Origin: Janibacter corallicola NBRC 107790 | Lineage (GTDB): Bacteria; Actinomycetota; Actinomycetes; Actinomycetales; Dermatophilaceae | Assembly: GCF_001570965.1 (NCBI RefSeq) | Contig: NZ_BCSR01000007.1 | Location: 48,561-112,560, forward strand | Length of the DNA stretch: 64,000 bases | Direction: 5' to 3' | Shown here: positions 16,657 through 27,737 of the stretch, one piece after another | Layout of the letters: every line of letters begins with the position of its first letter | Position numbering within the stretch: position 1 is the first letter of the stretch | Made by a program: the position numbers and the translations under genes | Notes under the pieces: model-generated | Database searches by the model: none | Told to the model about the DNA's origin: nothing | Seen by the model: the letters and a program-made list of their open reading frames with translations, nothing else

Positions 16657-16662
16657 AGCATA
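16657..16662 (-). promoter_or_regulatory. Probable -10 element of a leaderless cobG-cobH-cobIJ transcript
   Basis: On the minus strand TATGCT is followed by eight bases and the cobG GTG, with no room for a ribosome-binding site. Confidence 0.5.
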
Positions 16663-16671
16663 CGTGGGCGC

Positions 16672-16805
16672 TAGGCTGCACGTGGTCGCGCAGGACGGAA
16701 CCCGGTGCAAGTCCGGGACGGTCCCGCCACTGTGAGCGAAGCCCCCTTCGCGAGTCAGACACGCACTGCCGGCCGGCCCGGACCACAACGGCCCGGGTCC
16801 CCCCT
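16672..16805 (+). ncRNA. Cobalamin riboswitch ahead of cobN and bluB-cobT
   Basis: The element has ACCCGGTGCAAGTCCGGGA, GGTCCCGCCACTGT and the B12-box-like GCGAGTCAGACAC in the canonical order. The peripheral arm that in the other riboswitch is GCGACGAGTCGTCGC is here GCGAAG-CCCC-CTTCGC (16736-16751), which embeds a copy of the genome-wide CGAAGGGGG motif (complement strand). A GGACC/GGGTCC hairpin follows, then a GAGGAG ribosome-binding site and the cobN GTG. Boundaries are approximate. Confidence 0.9.
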
Positions 16806-16846
16806 TCGAGGAGCGGGCGAGGAACCCCGCTCGAGGAGCGCGCGAC

Positions 16847-20499
<3,653 letters not shown>

Positions 20500-20503
<4 letters not shown>

Positions 20504-22257
20504 CCCCGCAGGACAGCGGGAGCCGCTACGCCCGTCCGGTCCCCACGATCGGGGACACGAGCAGTGCCTCCCAGCGACGCGAGGACCCCGCCGGCTGGGC
20601 GATGGGCGAGGCGGTCACGGAGACGCTCGCGCGAGTCGTCGCCGGGCGACGGGACATCCGTCGCTACCGACCGGACCCGGTGCCCGAGGAGCTGCTCGGG
20701 GCGGTGCTCGAGGCGGGCCACCGGGCGCCGAGCGTCGGGCACTCCCAGCCCTGGCGTTTCATCGTCGTCACCGACCCGGGCACCCGGGACAGGGCCGCGG
20801 CGATGGCCGACCGGGCACGGCTGGACCAGGCGGCGCACCTGGCCTCCGAACGAGCGGCCCGGATGCTCGACCTCAAGCTCGAGGGGCTGCGTGAGGCACC
20901 CGTCGGCGTCGTCGTCGCCTGCGACCGCCGCACTCCCGCCACGGGGGTCCTCGGGCGGGCGACCTTCCCCGACGCCGACACGTGGTCCTGCGCGACCGCG
21001 ATCGAGAACATGTGGCTCACCGCCCGCGCCCACGGCCTCGGGATGGGCTGGGTGACGCTCTTCGACCCCGACGAGCTGGCCGACCTGCTCGGGCTGCCCG
21101 AGGGCGTGGTCACGCTGGGCTGGATGTGCCTCGGCTGGCCCGACGAGCGGCCGCCGTCGCCGGGCCTGGAGCGCGCCGCGTGGTCGCGGAAGGCGCCGCT
21201 GTCCGACGTCGTCATCCGCGAGCGCTGGCCGGCAGATGAGTCCGCGCCGCAGCAGCCGGTCTCGCACCTGCGCGGTCCCGAGGCCTCCCGGCTCGTCGGG
21301 GCGACCGACTCCGCCGACGAGCTGCTCTCACCGCCGGAGTCCCTCGGCGTGCTCGACCGCGCCCTGAACCGGGTGCTCGCCCTCGGCGGCGAGGACCTCG
21401 CCGGCGGCACGCTCGTGCTGGCCGGGGCCGACCACCCGGTGACCGGTCTCGGGGTGAGCGCCTTCCCGGGCTCGACGACCGCCGACGTGCTCGCGGCGAC
21501 GGTCGCCGGCACCTCGCTGGGAGCGGCCACGGCGAAGGGGGCCGGCCTCTCCGCCGTCGGCGTGGACGCCGGTGTGGCACAGCCGGTCCCGGGCGCGCGG
21601 GACGCACGACCGGCGGGGGAGCGGGGCGACGTGGCGAGCAGCGACGCGATGACCGCGGCCGATGTCGGGACCCTCCTCGAGGCCGGGCGGGAGATCGGGG
21701 ACGAGGCGGCCCTTCGAGGCTCGGGGAGCGCCGGGCTGGTCTGCCTCGGCGAGGTCGGGGTCGGCAACACGACCGTCGCCGCCGCACTGGCCTGCGCCCT
21801 GCTCGACCTCGAACCCCAGGACGCGGTCGGGCTCGGGGCCGGCTCGGACGCCGACATGGTCGCGCGCAAGCGCGACGTCGTCGCCGCCGCGCTGGCCCGG
21901 ACGAAGGGGGAGACGGACCCCCTTCGCCTCCTCGCTGCGGTCGGCGGCCCGGAGATCGCCCTGCTCACCGGGGTCACGCTCGGTGCGGCCGGGGCCGGTG
22001 CGCCGGTCGTGCTCGACGGGTTGGCCGCTTCCCTGCCCGGGCTCGTCGCCGCGCGACTCGAGCCCGGGGTCCAGGGGCACCTGCTCGCCGGTCACGTCAG
22101 CCGCGAGCGCGCACACTCGCTCGTGCTCCGCGAGCTCGGCCTCGAGCCGCTGCTCTCGCTGCGGATGCGTGCCGGTGAGGGGGTCGGCGCCTGCCTGGCC
22201 GCCTCGCTCGTCCTGCAGGGGCTCGCGGTCCGTCGCACCACTGCGCGCACCCGCTGA
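20500..22257 (+). CDS. bluB-cobT: Fusion of 5,6-dimethylbenzimidazole synthase (BluB) and nicotinate-nucleotide:DMB phosphoribosyltransferase (CobT)
   Basis: A 585-residue fusion of the two lower-ligand enzymes. Residues about 30-240 are BluB, a nitroreductase-fold enzyme that cleaves reduced FMN with oxygen to make dimethylbenzimidazole: RRDIRRYRPDPVPE, HRAPSVGHSQPWRFIVV and GMGWVTLFDPDEL. Residues about 265-585 are CobT: DHPVTGLGVSAFPGSTT, GEVGVGNTTVAAAL and the C-terminal RAGEGVGACLAAS containing the likely catalytic Glu. CobT makes alpha-ribazole phosphate. The GTG at 20500 overlaps the cobN stop (GTGA). The CobT half contains a 9-bp inverted pair of the CGAAGGGGG motif at 21902-21926. 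Channeling of dimethylbenzimidazole between the halves is plausible but not shown by sequence. Confidence 0.9.
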
Positions 22258-22264
22258 CGGCCGC

Positions 22265-22270
22265 TACGCT
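22265..22270 (+). promoter_or_regulatory. Probable -10 element of a leaderless alpha/beta hydrolase transcript
   Basis: TACGCT ends six bases before the ATG of the small hydrolase gene, and no ribosome-binding site fits between. Confidence 0.5.
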
Positions 22271-22276
22271 CGGCGG

Positions 22277-22786
22277 ATGGCAGTCCTCTTCCTGCACGGA
22301 GCCGGCGGGTTCGTCGAGGACCGGACGATGGTCGGGGCCCTGCGCGCGGGGCTCGACGACGAGGTCCTGGTGCCGAACCTCGACGAGGGGATCGCGACCA
22401 CCCACGAGGCCTGGTCGCGACGGGTCGTCGAGCACCTGCGCGCGGACGTCGACGTGGTGGTCGGCCACTCCTTCGGCGGCTCGACCGTCCTGCGGCTGCT
22501 CACCGAGCGCGATCCCGGGATCCGTCGGCTCGTCCTCCTCGCCGCCCCCGACTGGGGGCCGGACGGCTGGGAGGTCCCCGAGTTCTCGCTGCCCGACGAC
22601 GCGGACGCGAGGCTTCCCGGGACGCTCGGGATCGAGCTGCACCACTGCCTCGACGACGAGGTCGTGCCGTTCGAGCACGTGCAGCAGCTCGGTGCCCGGC
22701 TGCCCCGGGCCCGGGTGGTCCGGCACGAGCAGGGTGGCCACCAGTTCGCCTCGCCGGCCATCGATGCCGTCGTCCGGCGCCTGTAG
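22277..22786 (+). CDS. Small alpha/beta hydrolase (RBBP9/YdeN-like)
   Basis: A 169-residue serine hydrolase of the alpha/beta fold. The oxyanion segment FLHGAGG is at the N-terminus, the nucleophile elbow GHSFGGS at about residues 63-69, an acidic residue follows in CLDDEVVPF, and the catalytic His is in GGHQF near the C-terminus. Size and motif spacing resemble the RBBP9/YdeN group, whose substrates are largely unknown. The gene lies between the cobN-bluB-cobT unit and the convergent cobF, apparently with its own leaderless promoter. Confidence 0.8.
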   Translation: MAVLFLHGAGGFVEDRTMVGALRAGLDDEVLVPNLDEGIATTHEAWSRRVVEHLRADVDVVVGHSFGGSTVLRLLTERDPGIRRLVLLAAPDWGPDGWEVPEFSLPDDADARLPGTLGIELHHCLDDEVVPFEHVQQLGARLPRARVVRHEQGGHQFASPAIDAVVRRL

Positions 22787-22806
22787 GGCGTCAGCCGTCC
22801 ACGGAC

Positions 22807-23610
22807 CTACCCTCGCGGCGTGAGCGCGTAGACGTCCATGACCCAGCCGTGCTCCTCGCGCAGCCGGCCCCGCAGGTCGACGATCTCGTCGATGACGTCC
22901 GCCAGCCGCCCGGAGCGCAGCGCCTGCTGGGGCATGCCGACGTAGGCGCCCCAGTGGATCACCGTGTCCGGATGCGTGGCCGCCAGCTCGCGGCAGTGCA
23001 GCTGCCCGTCGAGCATGACGACGACCGTCCCGAGGTCGATCCCGGCTTCCTGCGTCCGGGTCCACTCCTGCACCAGCCGGCGGCCGGTCGTGACGTGCAC
23101 CGGCTCGCCGATCCGGTGCAGCACGATGCCGTGCGCGGCGGCGAGGGCCTGGAAGGCCGAGATCCCCGGTACCACCCGCACGCTCGTCGCCAGGTGCTCG
23201 CGGATCGCGTCGACGATGCGGATCGTGCTGTCGTAGAAGGCCGGATCGCCCCACACGAGGAAGCCCACGACCGCTCCGTCGGGCAGCTGCTCGATGACCT
23301 CCACGTAGGCACGGGTCCGGGCGGCGTGCCAGTCGCGCACCCCCTGGGAGTACTGCGCAGCGTCCCGCTCCGCGTCGGGGCCCCGCCGCGGGTCGGGCAC
23401 CGTGACGAACTCGTAGGGGTGGTCCTCGGCAATGAAGCGCTCGCAGATCGCCTGCCGGACGGCGACCAGCTCGTCCGTGACGGCCCCCTTGTCCGCGACG
23501 AGGAAGACGTCCACCTCGGCCAGCGCCTCCGCGGCCTCGGCCGTGACGTGCGCCGGGGAGCCGGCCCCGATGCCGATGACGTGGATGCGGCGGGTCGCGT
23601 TCTGGCTCAA
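22807..23610 (-). CDS. cobF: Precorrin-6A synthase (deacetylating) CobF
   Basis: SAM-dependent enzyme that removes the acetyl group and methylates C1 of precorrin-5, giving precorrin-6A; it is specific to the aerobic pathway. The 267-residue protein shows IHVIGIGAGSPAHVTAEA at the N-terminus, VGFLVWGDPAFYDST in the middle and VVPGISAFQALAAAHG. No ATG or GTG fits the N-terminus; the best start is TTG at 23610, which overlaps the cobQ stop as TTGA, the same 4-nt geometry seen at other cob junctions. It forms a two-gene unit with cobQ. Confidence 0.9.
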   Translation of the reverse strand: MSQNATRRIHVIGIGAGSPAHVTAEAAEALAEVDVFLVADKGAVTDELVAVRQAICERFIAEDHPYEFVTVPDPRRGPDAERDAAQYSQGVRDWHAARTRAYVEVIEQLPDGAVVGFLVWGDPAFYDSTIRIVDAIREHLATSVRVVPGISAFQALAAAHGIVLHRIGEPVHVTTGRRLVQEWTRTQEAGIDLGTVVVMLDGQLHCRELAATHPDTVIHWGAYVGMPQQALRSGRLADVIDEIVDLRGRLREEHGWVMDVYALTPRG

Positions 23611-25064
23611 CGGGTCTCCCGGGTCAGCTCGAGGACGGCATCGAGGTCGGCGTGGGTCTCGAGGGCGTCCGCGAGGGTGTCGATCATGGCCTCCCGGCGG
23701 GTGGCGAAGGGGGCGGCCCCCACCTGCGGGGCCCACGCCGACCCCGTCGTGGCCGCCACGTCGGCCAGCAGCGCCCGGCGGAAGTCGTCGCACTCGAGCG
23801 TCCCGTGCCAGATCGAGCCCCGGACGGGGCCGAGGGCGTGACCGCCCGGGAAACCCTCGCCGCCGTCGGGCGAGACGATCCCGTGGTGGATCTCGTAGCC
23901 CTCGACGGGGTTCCCCCGCCACGACCCGCTCGGGCGGGCGAGCACCTTCTCCCGATCGAAGACCACCCGTCCGGGCAGCAGCCCCAGGCCGGTGACGGTG
24001 GCGCCGTCCCCGTCCCTTTCGACCTCGTCGACAATCTCCTGGACGAGCATCTGGTAGCCCCCGCAGATGCCGAGCACCGGCGCGTCGCGACGGGCCCGCT
24101 CGAGCACGACGTCGGCGAGGCCGCTGCTGCGCAGCCAGGCCAGGTCCGAGAGGGTCGCCCGCGACCCCGGGAGCACGAGCAGGTCCGCCTCCCGCGCGAC
24201 GTCCGGCCGCCGGGTGACCCGCACGTCGACGCCGGGTTCAGCGGCGAGGGCGTCCACGTCGGTCGCGTTGGAGGTGCGCGGCAGCGCGATGACCGCGACG
24301 GTCAGCCGGCATTCCTCCGGTACCTCGTCCGCGGTCGGGGAAGCGCCGACCGAGAGGGCGTCCTCGGAGTCCAGCCACACCCCGTCCAGCCACGGCAGCA
24401 CCCCGAGCGAGGGCATCCCGGTGCGGGCGGTGATCTCCGCCAGCCCCGGTCGGAGCACCTCGACGTCCCCGCGGAACTTGTTGACGAGATACCCCGCGAG
24501 CAGCGACCGGTCGGCGTCGTCCACGAGCGCCCAGGTGCCGTAGAGCGCGGCGAGCAGTCCACCACGGTCGATGTCGCCGACGAGCAGCGTGGCGAGCGAG
24601 AAGCGCCTCGCCAGGCCGAGATTGACGTAGTCGCCGGCGCGCAGGTTGATCTCGGCGGGGGACCCGGCACCCTCGCAGACGATGACGTCGTGGGCGGCCG
24701 CGAGCTCCTCGTGGGCGGCGAAGGCGGCCTCGGCCAGGTGCCTCCGGCCGGTCGCGTACTCACCCGCCAGGAGCTCGCCGGCGGGTCGGCCGCGGACGAC
24801 GACGTGGGAGCGACGGTCGCTGCCGGGCTTGAGCAGCACCGGGTTCATCGCCGAGGTGGCCTCGACCCGGGCGGCCTGCGCCTGGAGGTACTGCGCCCGC
24901 CCGATCTCGGAGCCGTCGCGGCAGACCATGGAGTTGTTCGACATGTTCTGGGCCTTGAAGGGCGCGACCGCGAGGCCACGGCGGGAGAACGCACGGCACA
25001 GACCCGTCACGACGAGGGACTTGCCTGCGTCGGAGGAGGTCCCCGTCACCAGTAGCCCGCTCAC
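23607..25064 (-). CDS. cobQ: Cobyric acid synthase CobQ
   Basis: Glutamine-dependent amidotransferase that amidates the b, d, e and g side chains of adenosylcobyrinic acid a,c-diamide. The 485-residue protein has the P-loop-like GTSSDAGKS at about 8-16, FKAQNMSNNS at 36-45, the DIDRGG motif at 164-169, and the amidotransferase nucleophile Cys334 in GICGGYQML with the downstream GYEIHHG. The GTG at 25064 starts directly at the first beta strand. A TAGAGT -10 element eight bases upstream suggests a leaderless cobQ-cobF mRNA. A histidine phosphatase gene starts divergently 39 bases away. Confidence 0.94.
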   Translation of the reverse strand: MSGLLVTGTSSDAGKSLVVTGLCRAFSRRGLAVAPFKAQNMSNNSMVCRDGSEIGRAQYLQAQAARVEATSAMNPVLLKPGSDRRSHVVVRGRPAGELLAGEYATGRRHLAEAAFAAHEELAAAHDVIVCEGAGSPAEINLRAGDYVNLGLARRFSLATLLVGDIDRGGLLAALYGTWALVDDADRSLLAGYLVNKFRGDVEVLRPGLAEITARTGMPSLGVLPWLDGVWLDSEDALSVGASPTADEVPEECRLTVAVIALPRTSNATDVDALAAEPGVDVRVTRRPDVAREADLLVLPGSRATLSDLAWLRSSGLADVVLERARRDAPVLGICGGYQMLVQEIVDEVERDGDGATVTGLGLLPGRVVFDREKVLARPSGSWRGNPVEGYEIHHGIVSPDGGEGFPGGHALGPVRGSIWHGTLECDDFRRALLADVAATTGSAWAPQVGAAPFATRREAMIDTLADALETHADLDAVLELTRETR

Positions 25065-25072
25065 GAGCGCCC

Positions 25073-25078
25073 ACTCTA
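25073..25078 (-). promoter_or_regulatory. Probable -10 element of a leaderless cobQ-cobF transcript
   Basis: TAGAGT on the minus strand is followed by eight bases and the cobQ GTG. It lies in the 39-base space shared with the divergent phosphatase promoter. Confidence 0.5.
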
Positions 25079-25091
25079 CGTAAGAGATGGC

Positions 25092-25097
25092 TACGGT
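25092..25097 (+). promoter_or_regulatory. Probable -10 element of the histidine phosphatase gene
   Basis: TACGGT ends six bases before the GTG at 25104; no ribosome-binding site is visible, consistent with a leaderless mRNA. Confidence 0.45.
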
Positions 25098-25103
25098 GAT
25101 CTC

Positions 25104-25703
25104 GTGATCAAGACCCAGGTCCACCTGGTCCGTCACGGGGAGTCGACGTGGAACCGTGACGGGCGGGTCCAGGGTGCCTACCGGGGCACCGGCGAGCCGG
25201 TGCTCACCGAGTCCGGGCGCGCCGAGGCCGTCCGGGCGGGCCGGTCCGTCCAGTCCCTGCTCGGCTCGCCCTCGACCGCGCCGAACATCTACCTGTGGAG
25301 CAGCGACCTGTCCCGTGCCCTGCAGACCGCGGAGATCATCTCGGTGACCCTGCGCCCCGTCGGATGGGTCGCCTCCGTGCGTGCGGAGTCGGGGCTGCGC
25401 GAGCAGCACCTCGGTGCCCTCGAGGGACAGCCGGCAGATTCGCTGCGTGCCGAGGCGCCCCCGGAGGGTGCCCACATCAGCCAGGTCCGGTGGGGCGGAG
25501 GGGAATCCATGCAGGAGGTCTACATGCGTGTCGGTGACTGGTTCGCCCCGGCGCTGGTCGACCAGCCGCGGCACCTCTTCGTCATCAGTCACGAGCACAC
25601 CATCCGGGCAGCGCTCGCCTGGTTGCGCCAGCACTCCTGGCGCGACATCGACTGGGACGAGCCCATCGCCCGCGGGTCTGTCACGACCTGCGAGCTGGGC
25701 TGA
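25104..25703 (+). CDS. Histidine phosphatase family protein (possible alpha-ribazole phosphatase)
   Basis: A 199-residue phosphoglycerate mutase-like phosphatase. The catalytic motif LVRHGES is at about 8-14 (phospho-acceptor His11), with SSDLSRALQTAE at about 67-78, and the second catalytic His in ISHEHT. The GTG at 25104 starts just before the first strand. These enzymes hydrolyse small phosphate esters. Because it is divergent from cobQ at the edge of the cob cluster and no other dephosphorylating enzyme is seen in that cluster, it could be the CobC-type alpha-ribazole phosphatase; sequence alone does not settle this, and a second family member lies at 56993. Confidence 0.8.
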   Translation: MIKTQVHLVRHGESTWNRDGRVQGAYRGTGEPVLTESGRAEAVRAGRSVQSLLGSPSTAPNIYLWSSDLSRALQTAEIISVTLRPVGWVASVRAESGLREQHLGALEGQPADSLRAEAPPEGAHISQVRWGGGESMQEVYMRVGDWFAPALVDQPRHLFVISHEHTIRAALAWLRQHSWRDIDWDEPIARGSVTTCELG

Positions 25704-25704
25704 G

Positions 25705-26928
25705 TCACCCGCCCGGGCAGGTGCGCAGCCGCGCCACCTGGTCCGTGCCGTACCGGTGGCCGGTGCCCTCCGGGACCCGCAGGGAGCCGGCGAAGTCCAC
25801 GAGGTCGTGCACGCCACCGACCAGCGGCAGCCACCGGGTCGCGTCCGGTGGGGGACGAAGGGCGTCCCGCCAGCTGGCGTGGACCACCGGGTCGTCTGGG
25901 TTGGCGACGACCGTCTCACGGCGCAGCCCGACCCGGTGCCCGCCCGGTGGGCCCACCCACAGCACGGAGCACACCTCGGCCCGTGCCCGTGCCCGGTCCG
26001 CGCCGGTCAGGATCGCCTGCCCGGCCTCCGCGCCGAGGCTCTCGCCGTAGACGTGCAGGTCGGGGCGTTCCCGCGGGGGCAGCGCCCGGACCCTCTTCGC
26101 CACCGCATCGAAGAGGAGCCGCGCGGACTCGGCCGAGCGCTCCCGGTGCACGAGCCAGGACCACCAGCTGGGGGAGGCGTCGTACTGCATCGAGACCGTC
26201 GCCACGTCGCGGCCGAACCGGTGCTCGATCCCGGAGAGGAACTGCGGGTCCACCCAGCCGCTGCCGGTGGGCAGGACGACGACGACCCGGGAACGCTGCA
26301 GCCCCCCTTCGTCCACGAGGTGTCGGGTGGCACGCTCGGCCCGGGCCCCGGCCGACTCACCGGGCACCATCCGGGCATAGGCCCGCACCGCGCCGACGGG
26401 GGAGGGGTGCTGCATGACCCACATCCGCCCGTCGGGCTCGATGCCGTGCGCCGGCCCGCCGGCGAGCACGAGCCCGATGCATACCACCGCCACGAGGACC
26501 GGTCGCCAGACCCTGCGGGAGCGGGCCGGCCCCCGCCACGCGCGCTCGGCGGCGTGCCGCAGCAGCAGGGCGGCCGCGACGACACCGAGCACCGCGGCCC
26601 AGTAGCGCCATCCCAGCGGCGCCATCCCGGCCCCGGCCCGGGCAGCGTCGAGGACCTGGTCACCCCACAGGCCGACGGCCGTGGCCAGCAGGGCCACCCC
26701 GACCAGGCCCACGACGCGGGCCGCCCCCCGGGAGGGCGGGCTGTTGCGGCGGATCACCAGGGAGGCCTGGACGCACATCGTCACGAAGCACGCCGAGACC
26801 ACCCCCTGCAGCACGGCCCCGTGGGGCAGTGCGGTGGGGGAGATCGACAGGTAGAGACCGATCACCGCCGCGAGCGAGCTGGACACCCTCGGCAGCAGGT
26901 CGTGGTCGGGCGCGCTGACAGCCGTCAT
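25705..26928 (-). CDS. Membrane-anchored alpha/beta-hydrolase family protein
   Basis: A 407-residue protein with about four transmembrane segments in the N-terminal third and a C-terminal alpha/beta-hydrolase-like domain with the nucleophile elbow YGESLGAE. This layout resembles the actinobacterial Abhydrolase_9 family; function is poorly known. The extracytoplasmic or cytoplasmic position of the catalytic domain is not certain. The ATG at 26928 overlaps the stop of the upstream phospholipase A2-like gene by four bases, so the two are co-translated. A pairing of a lipase-like hydrolase with a phospholipase suggests envelope lipid metabolism (inference). Confidence 0.75.
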   Translation of the reverse strand: MTAVSAPDHDLLPRVSSSLAAVIGLYLSISPTALPHGAVLQGVVSACFVTMCVQASLVIRRNSPPSRGAARVVGLVGVALLATAVGLWGDQVLDAARAGAGMAPLGWRYWAAVLGVVAAALLLRHAAERAWRGPARSRRVWRPVLVAVVCIGLVLAGGPAHGIEPDGRMWVMQHPSPVGAVRAYARMVPGESAGARAERATRHLVDEGGLQRSRVVVVLPTGSGWVDPQFLSGIEHRFGRDVATVSMQYDASPSWWSWLVHRERSAESARLLFDAVAKRVRALPPRERPDLHVYGESLGAEAGQAILTGADRARARAEVCSVLWVGPPGGHRVGLRRETVVANPDDPVVHASWRDALRPPPDATRWLPLVGGVHDLVDFAGSLRVPEGTGHRYGTDQVARLRTCPGG

Positions 26929-27572
26929 GCCGCCACCGCCTCGCGGGTGCCGGCGACTCGACGGCGACCCGCCGTGAGGGCGCCGAGGCCACGGGCCAGG
27001 AGGGAGGCGGCCGAGCCGAGCGTGAGCAGCGCCGCACCGGCCGTCGCCACCGACCAGGCGTCCTCGGGCTCGGGCACCGACTCGTGCTGGCGCCACGAGT
27101 TGGCCCGCACGAAGGCGGCCGCGACGTGCGCCCACCGGAGGCAGTGCTCGCGGGCGGCCCCGCCCCCGCAGGAGCGCAGCGCCTCCTGCTCGAACTGGTC
27201 GTCCAGCGCCTCCCGGGCACCCGCCGGGAGCCTGCCCCCGACGGCCTCGGCGTACCGGAGCAGGTCGTAGCCGTAGTCGTGCTGCCGGCACACGGTCCCG
27301 AAGGACCTCGGCAGCGTGACGGGGGAGGAGCAGGACCCGCTCGGGTTGGTGATCGAGTCCCCGTCGAGCACCGGCTCGTAGCCGAGCGTGTCCGCGAAGT
27401 CCTCCGGCACCGCCGCCTGCGCTGCGGTGGCCGATCCGGTGAGGAGGGCGGCGACGGCCGTCCGGGCGGCAGGGTCCGGAGCGGGTGCCTCGGGGGCGTC
27501 GAGGACGGCGATCGCCGTCGTGGTCGTCAGGGAGAGGAGCAGGACGGTGGCGGAGCGTCGGAGCGGCTGCAT
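26925..27572 (-). CDS. Secreted or membrane-tethered phospholipase A2-like protein
   Basis: A 215-residue protein with an N-terminal signal or anchor segment (about 7-25), then the prokaryotic phospholipase A2 motif CRQHDYGYDLLRY (Cys95, catalytic His98-Asp99). Additional cysteines at about 81, 135 and 144 could form disulfides, as expected for a secreted PLA2. A hydrophobic stretch at about 173-195 followed by an Arg-rich tail indicates a C-terminal membrane anchor. The ATG at 27572 is chosen for the signal sequence; a TAGTTT -10 element seven bases upstream suggests a leaderless mRNA. It is coupled (ATGA) to the membrane hydrolase gene downstream. Confidence 0.78.
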   Translation of the reverse strand: MQPLRRSATVLLLSLTTTTAIAVLDAPEAPAPDPAARTAVAALLTGSATAAQAAVPEDFADTLGYEPVLDGDSITNPSGSCSSPVTLPRSFGTVCRQHDYGYDLLRYAEAVGGRLPAGAREALDDQFEQEALRSCGGGAAREHCLRWAHVAAAFVRANSWRQHESVPEPEDAWSVATAGAALLTLGSAASLLARGLGALTAGRRRVAGTREAVAA

Positions 27573-27579
27573 GCCCCGG

Positions 27580-27585
27580 AAACTA
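27580..27585 (-). promoter_or_regulatory. Probable -10 element of the phospholipase A2-like/hydrolase operon
   Basis: TAGTTT on the minus strand lies seven bases before the ATG, with no Shine-Dalgarno sequence. Confidence 0.45.
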
Positions 27586-27724
27586 GGAATCGCCCACCGG
27601 GGCGGACATCGCCTGCGGGAGGTCTTCCCCGGTACCTCACCGGTGGTGCGGGGACCGCCCGGCAGTACCACGGGGTGACCCGGGATCCCCCTTCGGTACG
27701 ACGACGCCGGCCTCCCGCGCCACC

Positions 27725-27730
27725 TAACCT
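27725..27730 (+). promoter_or_regulatory. Probable -10 element of the histidine kinase/response regulator operon
   Basis: TAACCT ends seven bases before the kinase ATG, suggesting a leaderless mRNA. Confidence 0.45.
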
Positions 27731-27737
27731 TGGGGCC

